A DNA stretch of 64,000 nucleotides from Zychaea mexicana (lineage: Eukaryota; Mucoromycota; Mucoromycetes; Mucorales; Lichtheimiaceae). Position 1 is the stretch's first letter; every line of letters starts with the position of its first letter. The stretch lies in the NCBI RefSeq assembly GCF_025766255.1, contig NW_026516701.1:186001-250000 (forward strand). Reading direction: 5' to 3'. Positions 11,618 to 22,886 of the stretch are shown here, piece by piece. The notes under the pieces were generated by a model. The model searched no databases. It worked only from the letters and a program-made list of their open reading frames with translations, and was not told where the DNA came from. The position numbers were made by a program, and so were the translations under genes.

Positions 11618-13309
11618 ATGAATTCTCAGGAGGGCTATGTCTCTGATCGCGCCATTGTGTCCATGACCAATGTCAATCCCATGCGAGAGACATTCAACGC
11701 TTCGGCGCACCTCATATTCAACCCGGACGCAGAAATACTAAACATTGGCGTGGCTCAAAACGACCTTATGCAGGATGTGTTGAAAGACAAAGTATGATAT
11801 GATAAGAACTTTCATGCAAGCTTTTGAATAGACTAATCAGACTTGCTCGTCTGCTACAATGATGATAATTATCAGGTTTCGACGTCGCTTGAGTTCCAGG
11901 CTAAGGTAAAATAACAGAGGGAATGCGCCTTGTCATATTGCTGACAAAATCCAACAAAAAAATAGGACACGGGCTATGGCGATCCACATGGTTCCAAAAA
12001 ACTTCGGGACTTGGTTGCCGGGCTCATCAACCGCAACTTCCAGCCTGTTTTGCCCTTGATCACGGACCACATCCTGACCACAACCGGTGCTGGCGCAGCC
12101 GTGTTTTTCCTTACGCTAGGCATTACTAATCCAGGCGACAGCGTCTTGGTCATTGCGCCATACTACGGCAACTTTGACTCGGACGTCTGTGTTGGCACCC
12201 AAGTCGATAATGTTCCCTTTTATCCGTCGGTTACAGACGATGGCGACGTTTCCATTGACATGGACCGGCTGGAAGAATGTTTCCAAAACGCTAAAGAAAA
12301 GAACAACAAGAATATAAAGGCGGTATTGATTACAAATCCACACAACCCGTTGGGCAAGTACGTCATAAGATATGTGTTTTCCTATTTGGGTAATACGCAC
12401 AGACATGTACATCAGGGAAGAAACTCACCCCATTATGTTCTTTTCACACAAGGTGCTTCTCGCGTGAGTCGTTGGAAACAGTGCTCAAGTTTGCGTCAAA
12501 GCACACTTTACACGTCATCTCGGATGAAGTGTATGCCTTATCCACATTTAGCCACATTCTGGATGAAAAGCAGGAGAATCCTTTTACCTCTCTGCTAAGC
12601 TTTGGAAATCTCGATCAATTGATTGACCCAGCCTTGGTGCACGTGATATATGGGTTTTCCAAGGATTTCTGTTTGAATGGATTCCGCGTCGGCTTCATCA
12701 TTGACCAACACAATACCAAACTGCGCCAATATTTGAAATCGTCAGCGTAAGTCTTTCTTTCTATACTACACTATCGCTTCTGGTGACTTATTTCAAACAA
12801 GGAACTCACTATACTCCCTCGTGTACATTCTATTGCTATAATAGTTTGTTCAGTTATATCTCATCTATTATGGACCGACTGCTGCGCAATATGCTAGAAG
12901 ATGCCGAATGGGTGGATAGGTATGAGGATATAGGTATAGTAAGATACCCAAGTCCGGAAAAGACGCTCATATCTTTGTGAATATGTATAGTTTCTTTGCC
13001 ACAAACCAACGACGGATCGCCGATGCATACAAGTGTGCGACAAGTCTACTCGACAAGCACGGACTGAATTACATCCCATCCCAGGCTGGTCACTTTTTAA
13101 TGGTTGACGCAACGTCTCATCCTAAAATATCCACTGTTGACGATGAAAAGGCAGTTTTCTTTGCTTTATTGGAGCAAGGCGTATACATTGCTCCTGGACA
13201 TATCTTCCACACGCGCAAGCCAGGCTATTTCCGACTGACCTTTACTCTCGATCGCCAAAAGCTAGAGACTGGCCTCTCCAAGTTGGCTAAAGTGTTACAG
13301 CAGCTTTAA
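11618..13309 (+). CDS. PLP-dependent aminotransferase class I/II, ACC-synthase-like, 6 exons
   Basis: Exons 11618-11791, 11876-11905, 11966-12357, 12453-12746, 12854-12919 and 12991-13309 give 424 residues. The family includes plant 1-aminocyclopropane-1-carboxylate synthase and animal ACCS-like proteins; the reaction here (S-adenosylmethionine to ACC, or a transamination) is not fixed by sequence alone. Visible: NIGVAQNDLM, DTGYGDPHGSKKLRD, APYYGNF, LITNPHNPLGKCFSRE, ISDEVYALS (PLP-binding Asp and Tyr), the Schiff-base lysine K269 in YGFSKDFCLNGFRVG, and the C-terminal YIAPGHIFH...GYFRLTFT with the carboxylate-binding Arg. The fifth exon is only 66 nt. The gene follows the acetyltransferase on the same strand with its own TATA-like element. 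Confidence 0.88.
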
Positions 13310-13950
13310 ATAAAACATGCTGATTCAAACCAATGCAATAAAGTACCTTGAACACACGGATTGTGAGACATGACCTGCAAATATTTACACGGAACCACTA
13401 TTTATAAAGCATCTATGATACTATGTATTCTGTTCGTAAGCGAATGCTTATAGTATTTTGCGAATTCTCTATGTGTGGAAAAACTTTTTTGCTTGTATTT
13501 GCTGAATTTGCAAGTTAGAATGAAGTTTGTCAAGCGTGTACAGTATCTTATCATTGAAGGTGACGGTTTGCCTGTGTATAATAGCAGCTATACTTAGGAT
13601 ATGCTATTAATCAGCAATGATTTTCGGCTCTTGGCTCTTTATGTTCTAGTTAGTACACTTCCATAACATGAACACAAACATTTTGTGGTGCCTGAATACC
13701 CCCAGATTCTCTCTTTTTGACATCCTCTAATATCAATAACGAAACCAAAAGGTCTCCTTCAAAAAACGATGAAGCAAGCAAAAAAAGAAGCGCCGTAAGT
13801 TAGTGGGTGGTTCACAATACAGGAATCCAAAACCGTATTTTGTCGGCCATGTGATCTTTTCTTTTGAGGTGCATCCATTTCTCTTTTTCTTTCTTCCCGC
13901 CTCAACTCAATCTACTCCTTTCATCGTCTACTTTCCTTCACTTCTCACGA
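13310..13950. other. Intergenic region upstream of the H2A-like sequence
   Basis: The region is AT-rich, with a CT-rich tract at 13855-13950 running into the H2A-like sequence. No conserved histone-gene promoter element or divergent H2B gene is seen here. Confidence 0.4.
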
Positions 13951-14366
13951 ATGACCGACAGAAGATCAATCAAAAGTACTACCGGTGGCAATGCCACGGC
14001 AAGAGAGCAAGGAGGGCTGGTTCGGCCAAGGCTGGATTAAACTTTCCCGTGAACCGTATTCATTGCTATCTCAAGAGGAGTCATGGCTCCAAGGAAGTCT
14101 GCAGAGTTTCAGCCGTCTTTGTCGCTGCCACCCTGGAATATTTGGTGACTGGAATTGTAGAACTGGCGGGTAATGCTGCACATGGTAACGAAGAGCATCA
14201 AATCTTACCACATCATCTCAAGATAGCTATTCGAAACAATGAGGAACTGAACAAGCTACTCGGCCATACCACGGTCCTGCAAAGTGATGTCTTACCCAAC
14301 ATCCACAGCGAGTTGCTCCTTAAAAAGACGAACAAGAAGTCTGGCGAGGTTTCTCGAGAGTTTTAA
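13951..14366 (+). pseudogene. Divergent histone H2A without an in-frame start codon, probable pseudogene
   Basis: The frame ending at 14366 encodes a full H2A fold: SAKAGLNFPVNRIH, ATLEYLVTGIVELAGNAA, LPHHLKIAIRNNEELNKLLG and VLPNIHSELLLKKT. No ATG lies in this frame upstream. The ATGs at 13951 and 13991 are in the other two frames; the first runs to a stop at 14038. So a frameshift, lost start or unseen 5' exon is needed. Several positions invariant in H2A are changed: in the acidic patch Glu61 becomes Gly and Asp90 becomes Asn, the DNKKTRIIPRH loop becomes GNEEHQILPHH, and the C-terminal SQE-like phosphorylation motif reads SREF. There are no introns and no adjacent H2B. A decaying copy fits best; a fast-evolving variant with an upstream exon is the alternative. 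Confidence 0.65.
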
Positions 14367-17300
14367 GCAATAAGTTCCCTATTCTTTCTCGGTTACGACA
14401 TCTTCTCTCTTTTAAATTGTACATTGATCGAATAGTTTTCTTTTTTTAATCTTTCTTTTTCGTTGCGTTGTCCTGGATCCCTTTTCCTTCTTCCCTGCAT
14501 TTTATCAACATTGTCTGTTCTATAATGATTTTACCAAGAAATTAGCTCTAACACGTAAATTTGGTGAATATAAAAGAACCCCTCCTCTTCCTTTGGTTCT
14601 CTCTTCTTTAGACTATCGATAATGCTAATCCTAGTAGTAAACATGAAAGAGAAAATCTTGCGTAGCATGCCTTTCCGTAGCAAAACCTTCTATCGTCTGT
14701 GTGTCGTCGTACTTTGAGCAACTAAAAGACAATCTTCCCGTCCATAATAATCACGACTATTGCTAATAAGCACTGCTTAAAAGTTTTGTTGAGTCGATAA
14801 ATGCTCTTTCAGTCACACCATAATATAGAATAAAAGACGTTTGTAATGCTAGCTAATTTTTATTATACAGCTAAGAAGCTTTTGAGCACATTGTTATTCT
14901 TTCTCCTTTGGAAAATTTCTACAGCTTTTAATGCAGCCCAACAATGTATCACACGAGCCTTCTCTGTTGCACTTTCAGTTTCGCTTGGATGTCGTCAACC
15001 TTGCATTGGGTATATTTTGCGAGAAGGTCCTCCTCCTCTTCTCTACAAGTACTAAAGATAATAAATTGTTAATAGTAAGAGAACAATTCGTTTGATGGAA
15101 ACCCGAAAATTGGTTTCTTGGCCTTCTATGTCACCAATGAAGATATACTATCATATGACAAAGAGTCCTAAGTATGGTGCCTCACATACAGTGGTTCTTC
15201 GTTTAATTTCAGCCGCAAAGAGGGTATATAAATTGTTGAAACTACTGAGGGTTGGCACAAAACGAGCGTGATTCAGGCAGTGTACTATGCTTAAAGGGGA
15301 TATAGAAGAAAGTTAAAATAACTGAGGGTTTCTCTTAATGAAGGGTAAAATTAAACGGGAAACCACTGTTTAGATACAGGCTCTCGATTCTTCCAGTGAC
15401 GCTTCTTGATTGTTATCGCTTAATCAATTCTATCTCTTATACGTTTTATCAGAGAACTCGTATTAGAGATATAAGATATTTTAGATTGATTATATTATGA
15501 CACGTACAGATCCGTTGTGTAAGAAAAAACAAGGGAGGACTTGCGTTTTGCAACTGAACCGATGAAAATGTTTCATGAGCGCGTATATATATAGTCGTCG
15601 ACCATACTCACAAGCGATTGGACGACTATATGATAGATAATCTGTGTCAATGTTTACGTTTTTCTTTCATACCACTATAGTATATCTTTAACTTTCTAAT
15701 TGGTATTTCATCTTATTTTGCCGCTTCTCATGATTGAAAAGTGAGGGTGACGAGGATGGCTTACTCAGTTCAGCGATTGTCCCCAAGTTGGGTAACTCAC
15801 TGGCCACTCCGCGCACAAAGGCTACAAGCTCTTGACGAAGACTGTTCACGGTGACGCATAAGTTTTAGACTAGAAGCGAAAAGTTATGTTGGCATTATTG
15901 TATCCACTTTAAATCTTCCTTCTTTTTTTGTTAAGAAAAGCTAGAGAAGGAGAAAGAAGGTACAAAAGAGAGTCACCCAATCACTGCCGTCTGTCGTTGA
16001 TTTTCAGCATTTTTTGACAGGCAGGCACAGATACATATCATGTCATGCGTTTTGTTAACTTATCCCGCAATGCGCTAGATAGGGTTCTCATTCATTATCC
16101 TATTGATAGACATAATTACACGCTAAATGGCGACGATACAGTAGTGGCGTTAAATATCATTTATCTATTTTCGACTGTGCGGCAAGTAGACATGTACACA
16201 TACTACTACTTGTGACCTCTATTTTATGTATGTTTGGAACTTGCTATTTAGTGACTACATATATTCTTTATCGACGCCGGTAATCTTTAAAAGGAACCCC
16301 CCTTCCGAGTGTAAGCAAGTTTCATCATTGTCTAGTGAACCACCCTACTAGTCTCGTTCATATTCTCGTTGCAGTTACTGTACATAAACCACAGTACGCT
16401 ATCGGAAAGGATCGTTTATTCTGTCAGCTGCTTTGCATTCATCCGAGTATTATAAGTTGCGCCCTCGATATGCGAATTCAAATCTGCGGCATTCCGGTGG
16501 TAAAATTTGTTAGAGAATAGTATATGCCATATTATGATTGACGAGCCTTCTACACCTACGTACCTTTGATATCGAGCCGTTGCATTTCGCTTCATATGAA
16601 TGCCTGCCCGAATTTGGCATAGGCGGCTCGTTCTAGAGATAAAGGGGGCGGTTTCCTTTCCACCTCTCTCATATTTGTACATGATACTATGAGAATTGGG
16701 GTTTGTCCGAGGTAGAACTGCTAAGGGTACACCGGTTCAATCGGTAAAGTCTCCTTTCGTTATTGTTTGCATCAGTATACACATGAGTTTTTGCTTAGAA
16801 TGGATTTTAACCTAATTAAAGCTGGTGTGGCCCTAGTATTGAGAAACCATCCAGCCTGAATATTGTTTGGTGCGTGTTACCTAACCATTTGTTGGTGCAT
16901 GTGAAAGCAGATGCCATCACGCACAGACTTGGAGAGATAAATGTGAGAGAGAGCCGTAGTTTCATTACCGCCCTTTACCTCGACAGCAGTGTAAGTATTA
17001 GACCATTATCGTGCTTGTTTCCTTTATGCATCGTATGGTGCAAATGTCTAGAGAGTTTGGTTTGCTGCTGCATTCCCTTTTCCAGTACTCTTGAAGTTTA
17101 CTCAACGAATCTTCCGTTCAGACATATTTCTATGATTGGCTTCCACCAAGTTCTCGCCGTCAGAGACGTTCATGTCGTAATGAATTTAGTTATACTCCAT
17201 AATTTTTCCGTTTCCACTCGAGTTCCGTTAAAGCTAGTGGCATGCCCATCGTTAGCAACTCATAGATATGCTTGCTCTTTCGTCCTTTCCAATAACGGCG

Positions 17301-19016
17301 CGAGCGATTAATATCTACTCGATGATATAGGTCACATTATACCTCTGATTAGCAGTTGGTATATTTTTTTTTAAAAAAAAACACTTTCCTACACACTAAA
17401 GCGAAGGGGCCTAAGATTAGAACAAAGAGCATATAAAAATACATGCACTAAAATAAAATGTGAGCGTTACCCATTTAAAAAGTGTTTTCTGCGTGGTTGT
17501 TACCAGCAGTGTTTCTAATTTTTCTTTCTTCGTGTTGTTAAGGGCTGTTGCTTCCTTGGCTACTGCTGCTTATCCTAAAATGGGTTTTTATTGGCATGGT
17601 TGCACACTTGATTGCTGTGCTTCATCGCTTAATTTACTTCTTGCATATTGCAGCAGCCGGTAATAGTAGCGTTACTCTATCCATCCCGGTAATCCGGCAA
17701 AAGTCAGCATCATCTAGTTCTTGGTAATGGCCAGAACATATGTTTTTTCTTATTTCCCACTTATTTGTTTACTGAAAATATACTGGGAGCCCGGGTCACG
17801 ATCGGCCAATAACAGAAAGATTTATAACGGTGATAATGATATTTGAGAGAAACACGAGCGACGCACAGAGTGATATATGATGCCAATAAATGTAAGACAC
17901 TGGTTGAGGTTCAATCGGGTGCGTCGTGTACGACCACAGAGCATAAAGTTTGTTTAATGAACGGACAATAGTTGAACACGTGTTTTCTGATGCCCATCAA
18001 GCAAGGGAAGGGGTTTATATCGGGTTGGAAGGCGTGGTAGATCGGAAACAAAAAGTAATGCGTGCCGTTGCTGTGGATCCGCACCATCAGATCAGAAAAA
18101 GATTCGCACACGCGCATTTACCACCTGTTGTATGTATATAGCATCATTAGCTATGCTATTACTGCAAGCACTGCCTCAAAGCTGTTTATCACGTAACAAA
18201 GATGAAGAAACCAAAGGTGAGCACAAAATAAATTTTTCAAAAAAACAATGCAGATCCGCTCGGCAAAAGCAGGCACACGCAGAGGAAAATCTCGTTGCGG
18301 ATAAAATAAAGGTGCAACAGCATGCAAAGTGGATTTAATAAAAAAAAATTTTGACAGATGTTGCACGAAACAGCTGTAACCAGGATTGAAAAGAGTTGGC
18401 TTGTGCCTTAAAAGGTTACGGCCTCTCCCTGCTGGATGGAGGATGCAACAATTTCAACGGCCGCACTCAACCCGGTCTCTTTTCTGGTTCTCGTTCTTTC
18501 TCTCTCTCTCTAAAAAAAAGAGCGCGCGATGTCAAAAACTATAGATCAGCAAAAGGAGGTCTTTTTTTTTTTTTTGGCGCTGGATCAGTCCATCAAATTC
18601 ATTGATCAAGCGGATCAAGCAGCACTGATAGAGGCGTAAAGACGTTAGAGAAATGTTGGGTGGATGGGATTAATATCTACTGCCAAGCAATAGGATGATT
18701 CGCGTTGCAAGTGCGCATACATCATACATGCACACGCACAAGCTGCGTATGTGACTCGCGCACACAAATAAAGGCTAATGTTACGACAGCAAAGCAGATG
18801 TCTTCTGGTTCATTGCGTGACCCCATGCACACATTTGATAATTTTAGTAAACCCGCGTGCAAGGTGCGACATAGCCGCTGTTGCAATTGATATATAAAGC
18901 GTACCTCTAAAAGGAGTCCATTTTCTTTTTTTCTTTTCTTTTCTTCCTCTTTCTCTTTACTTCTACAGTCTGTATATTCTCTTTTCTGCATTATCAACAA
19001 CAACAACAACAACACA
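14367..19016. other. 4.6-kb AT-rich region without a supported gene
   Basis: Open frames are at most about 145 codons (16874-17311), with Cys/Leu/Val-rich translations unlike any family. No tRNA-like A/B boxes, rRNA or transposase signatures were found. The last 600 bases hold the promoter of the charged-protein gene. This is the longest gene-poor stretch in the window. Confidence 0.5.
18891..18899 (+). promoter_or_regulatory. TATA box of the charged-protein gene
   Basis: TATATAAAG lies 118-126 bases before the start codon at 19017. It is followed by a long T/C-rich initiator-like tract and a CAACAA repeat leader directly before ATG, the arrangement of a strongly expressed fungal gene. Confidence 0.5.
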
Positions 19017-20426
19017 ATGTCTGCCGCCGAGAACACTGCTACCACCCCCGCCGCTGCCGATCCCGTTGTACAAAAGGAGGAGGCCAAGCCCGAAGACGAC
19101 ACAACTGCTCCTGCTGTCAACAACGATAAGAAGGAAGACGAGCAGCCCAAGGAGCAGGACGATGCCAAGAAAGACGATGAAAACGTAGCGGCAGCATCTT
19201 CTGAAGAGCCCAAGAAGGACGAACAGAAGGATGAGCCCTCTTCTTCCGAGGAGCCAAAGAAGGAGGATGATGGCGAGGCCAAGGAAGAGTCCAAGGAAGA
19301 GGCCAAGGACGAAGAAAAGCCTACATCTGAAGCCAAGAACAGCAAGCGATTCACTTTGTTCAAGAAGGGCAAGGGTCTTGGTGGCCTCTTTGGTCGCAGC
19401 AAGGTATGTGGTGATACTTTGGATCAGACAAGGGTGATGACAGCAGTGATTGATCATTGATAAATAATACTTATACATGCCATTCTTTTCCCATTATGCA
19501 TATCTCAGTCGCCTGAGCCATCCAAGCAAGCCAAGGCTGAAGAAGAGCCCGAAGCTGCCGCTGAGACAACCACCACCAACGTCGAATTGCCCAAGATTGA
19601 ACAAATGGAGCCCATCCAGGCTGATGCCGTTGTCAAGGACGAAGAATCCAAGAAATATGACGACAAGAAGGAGGAGCAGCCCGCTGCTGCTGCTGCTGAG
19701 TCATCCCAAGCACAAGACACTACTCACAAGGATCAGGAACAGCAGCAAGAAGAGCAGCCTGCTGCTGCCACTACTGCTGAGGTTACTGAGGAACAAGCAA
19801 AGAAGGAGGAAGACAAGAGCAAGGAGGAGACTCCTGCACATGTGAAACGTCAGTCGTTCATCCACAAGCTCTTTAGCAACAAATCCAAGAAGCCCGAACA
19901 GAAGCCTGCCCCTGTCAAGGAGGAAGAATCCAGAGAGGAGCCCGCACAACAAGCCGAGGAGCAGCAGCAGCAGCAACCAGAAGAAGCACCCAAGAAGGAC
20001 AATGAAGAAGAGCAGCAGCCCAAGGAAGAAGCCAAGGAAGAGCCCAAGAAGGATGAAGAGCCTGCTACCGAGGAACAGCCCGCCGCCAAAAAGGAAGAAA
20101 CTCCTGCTGCTGCCGAAAAGAAGTCCTTATCGCCTCGTCTGGGCCGTCGCTTGACCGCTCTCTTTGGTGGTGGCAAGAAGAACAAAAAGTCCAAGCCTGC
20201 TGACGCTGCTCCTAAGGAACCTGAGACTGTCGAAGTAGTCCTCGAGGAAGAAGAGGAGGAGGAACAGCAGCAACCAAAGAAGGAAGAAGACAACGATAAC
20301 AAGAAGGCCGAGGACAAGAAGGATGACGATGTCAAGGTCGAAGAAGCCAAGAAGGAGGATACCGACGAGAAGGCTGCTGCTGCAAAGGCAGATGAGCAAC
20401 CTGCTGCTGTTGTCGCTTCGGCATAA
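19017..20426 (+). CDS. Glu/Lys/Ala-rich disordered protein with three basic amphipathic motifs
   Basis: Two exons (19017-19403 and 19509-20426) give 434 residues. I do not recognise the family. Almost the whole chain is low-complexity, dominated by E, K, A, P, Q and D, and predicted disordered; there is no signal peptide or membrane segment. Set into it are three short basic-hydrophobic segments: KRFTLFKKGKGLGGLFGRSK (about 110-129), KRQSFIHKLFSNKSKKPEQK (about 242-261) and LSPRLGRRLTALFGGGKKNK (about 336-355). Each has one or more Arg/Lys, a Phe/Leu-Phe core and a trailing Gly/Lys run, flanked by acidic sequence. They could be membrane-binding or protein-docking motifs; this is inference. 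The intron falls right after the first motif. The promoter has a good TATA box and codons look like those of a highly expressed gene. Confidence 0.85.
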
Positions 20427-22886
20427 ATTTTCCCTTGAACACACACACACCCCACTAACCTAACGCTACCTCCTTTTACCATTGTTACAATTTCTGCATC
20501 TTCCCTTACTTTTAGCTACATCTTATACTATTATAATACCAAGTAGAGTAATCTAATCTTTCTATTCTATCTTTTATTCTCATCCATTATTTTTGTAACC
20601 GAGAAAGATACATATAGCAAATGCTGATGGAACGACCTTCTTCGTTTCAATTCATCACACATGCTATTGCTTTTACATTGTAAATGATGGATCAAGTTCC
20701 GCCTCAAAGGCAGTAATTTCTTGCTTTGATTCCAAACCGATCCATCTGTCAGTCCGTGGTTGCCTCGAGATACAAAGTTTTGCTTGCATGGAATTGTATC
20801 GATAGCTATTCAGCACTCCGCATCAACGTTCTCATTCTTTCGCTCCTCATTTTATCCTGCTTCACAACGTTTGAAAGGAAACATCAGTCCGTCATGGCAA
20901 GAGTATCGCTTGAGGGTCGTGTGTGGCTTCGTAATGAATTGAAGACCGCATCAAAGGGTATTAGAAGAGAGAAATGTCAATTAGAGTCAATATACATTGC
21001 ACATTGCTAGAATATACTGTATAAAATGGCTAATTCTTCATTAAAACAACGTTTTGCTGCTTTTGCCTTAAAGATTGTTTTTCACCACTTTTAGCAATTT
21101 TCAGTAGTAGTAGGTTGCCAGTGCTACAAGCTTATTTTTTCCGCTGCATGAATCACGGTACTAAATACCGTCATTCATGCTTTTCCTCCGTGTACCTTTG
21201 TGCTTAACGTAAGCGAGCTACGAATCATTCACTCTTGAAAATGAGTATTAACGCAGAAACAGACGGACTTATTATCATCTCACTACTGTATATCGAATGC
21301 TTTCTTGGACCAGCCAGGTCATTTTGGACCGCTCTTTTTTTCTTGAGAGGCGCGCGAATCGATCCATCATCTGCACAAGGGTCAACATCGGCGAAAATAA
21401 GCAAAGCATAAGTGTACACAATCGACACCACTCTCACTGAAATTAACCTGGGAAACCAAGCTACACATCTGTGGTAGTTAGAATCCTTCTCATTATTGGT
21501 TATATATACGTTTATGCTAACGGTTTATGTTACCATTTGAACCAAATAGAGCAAAAACGAGAGACGCCATCCGAAATGTAAAGTGTACTGTGTACTTGAA
21601 GCTTGAGCAAAACACAAAGCTTCTGCTCGTGATACGTTTCACGATGATACTGGAATTAAAGGCAATGACAACGGGGTGGGTAAAAGCATGCGAATAGCGC
21701 AGAAAACAAGAAGTCTTGGATAACCACGGCTGATCACCTTTGGCATAATGCTGAAAAAGACAAAATACGCGATATCTTGATATCTTGATATATCAGCACC
21801 CTGTCAATGTACCCAACATTTTCTTGTAGGTTCTCAACAATACAAGACTAAGGAGATGTACAAAGTGGCCGATCTTGTCACCAAACCAAGTTCATCCCAG
21901 ACACATCGCTTTTCAATGCGACACTATCGTACACCCTACCAGAAGAACTTCGACAGCGCAGGCCTCTGAATATCTATGAGCATGTACTACATCATACTAG
22001 TTTTCTGCATCAACTACTCTGACATCGACAGCAACAAGAGCATAATGCTAAAACGGCAATAAATGGTACAAACGAATCATGAATACACATTGGGATAAAT
22101 GCCCGTATGAAAATAATAAGTTTAAATACCGTGTCTATCATATATAAACAGTTATTGACACGCAACCCATCCTTTACATCATTTTTGTCAAATATAATAC
22201 ATCCATAAACCAATAGAGTTTCATATACAGTATTATAGCACATCACAGAGTACTTAATCACAAAGAAGCAGTAGCAGTAAGTAGTAGTCGAAGTCGACGA
22301 ACCGTTATATCGCAATGTAGAACTCGAGTACGCGACCTTTTTTTGGTCCTTGGATCTGCTGCTGTGTCACAATGCGCGCACGTTGTTTGGAGGTGCACGC
22401 ATTGCTTTATTACATGCAACATCGAAGGACTAACAGACATAAAAGAGGATAGTGTATCAGTCTCGAAGACGCTAACGTGTATACCGTAAATATGCTGTTA
22501 CAATGATACAAAAGAAGAATGCTTGCATGTAAAGTACTTGAAAAAAAATAACCAACAAGTTATGCCAAAGAAAGACAAATTTAGATAAACGCTACTGATT
22601 ATTCGGAGCATGTTGTTGCTGTGTAAGTAGAGTACACTGCATAATTCAGCATCAAGTCTTACAACGAGTGAAGGGAGGACCAGAAACTTAATGTGGATAA
22701 TAAGCTTTGGTATGCATGAGCTATGCTATAGTCAAGAATAATAATAAAAGCTCCGCATTTGCCATCGACAGTAGATAGGGCTCCTGAAACAAATGGGTAC
22801 CCTGATTTTTTTTTGCTTGCTCTCCCTCTCTCCTTTTGAGTAAAAACTTCCTCACTTCTCCAGAAGAAGCAAAGAAAAAAAAAACA
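20427..22886. other. Intergenic region
   Basis: It holds the 3' region of the charged-protein gene and the promoter of V-ATPase subunit H. No domain-bearing frame is seen on either strand. A short direct repeat of GATATCTTGATATCTTGATAT lies at about 21770-21790. Confidence 0.45.

Noticed and set aside
16740..16765. GGTTCAATC resembling a tRNA B box
   Set aside because: It lacks a matching A box and the paired T-stem; the surrounding sequence folds into no cloverleaf.
16874..17311. 145-codon open frame in the gene-poor region
   Set aside because: Cys/Leu/Val/Ser-rich translation with no conserved motif, promoter or splice context; length is within chance for this composition.
18722..20482. 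Long Ser/Leu-rich minus-strand frames opposite the charged-protein gene
   Set aside because: They are the antisense of the GAA/AAG/GCT repeats of the plus-strand gene; the plus strand has start, intron phase, TATA box and CAACAA leader.
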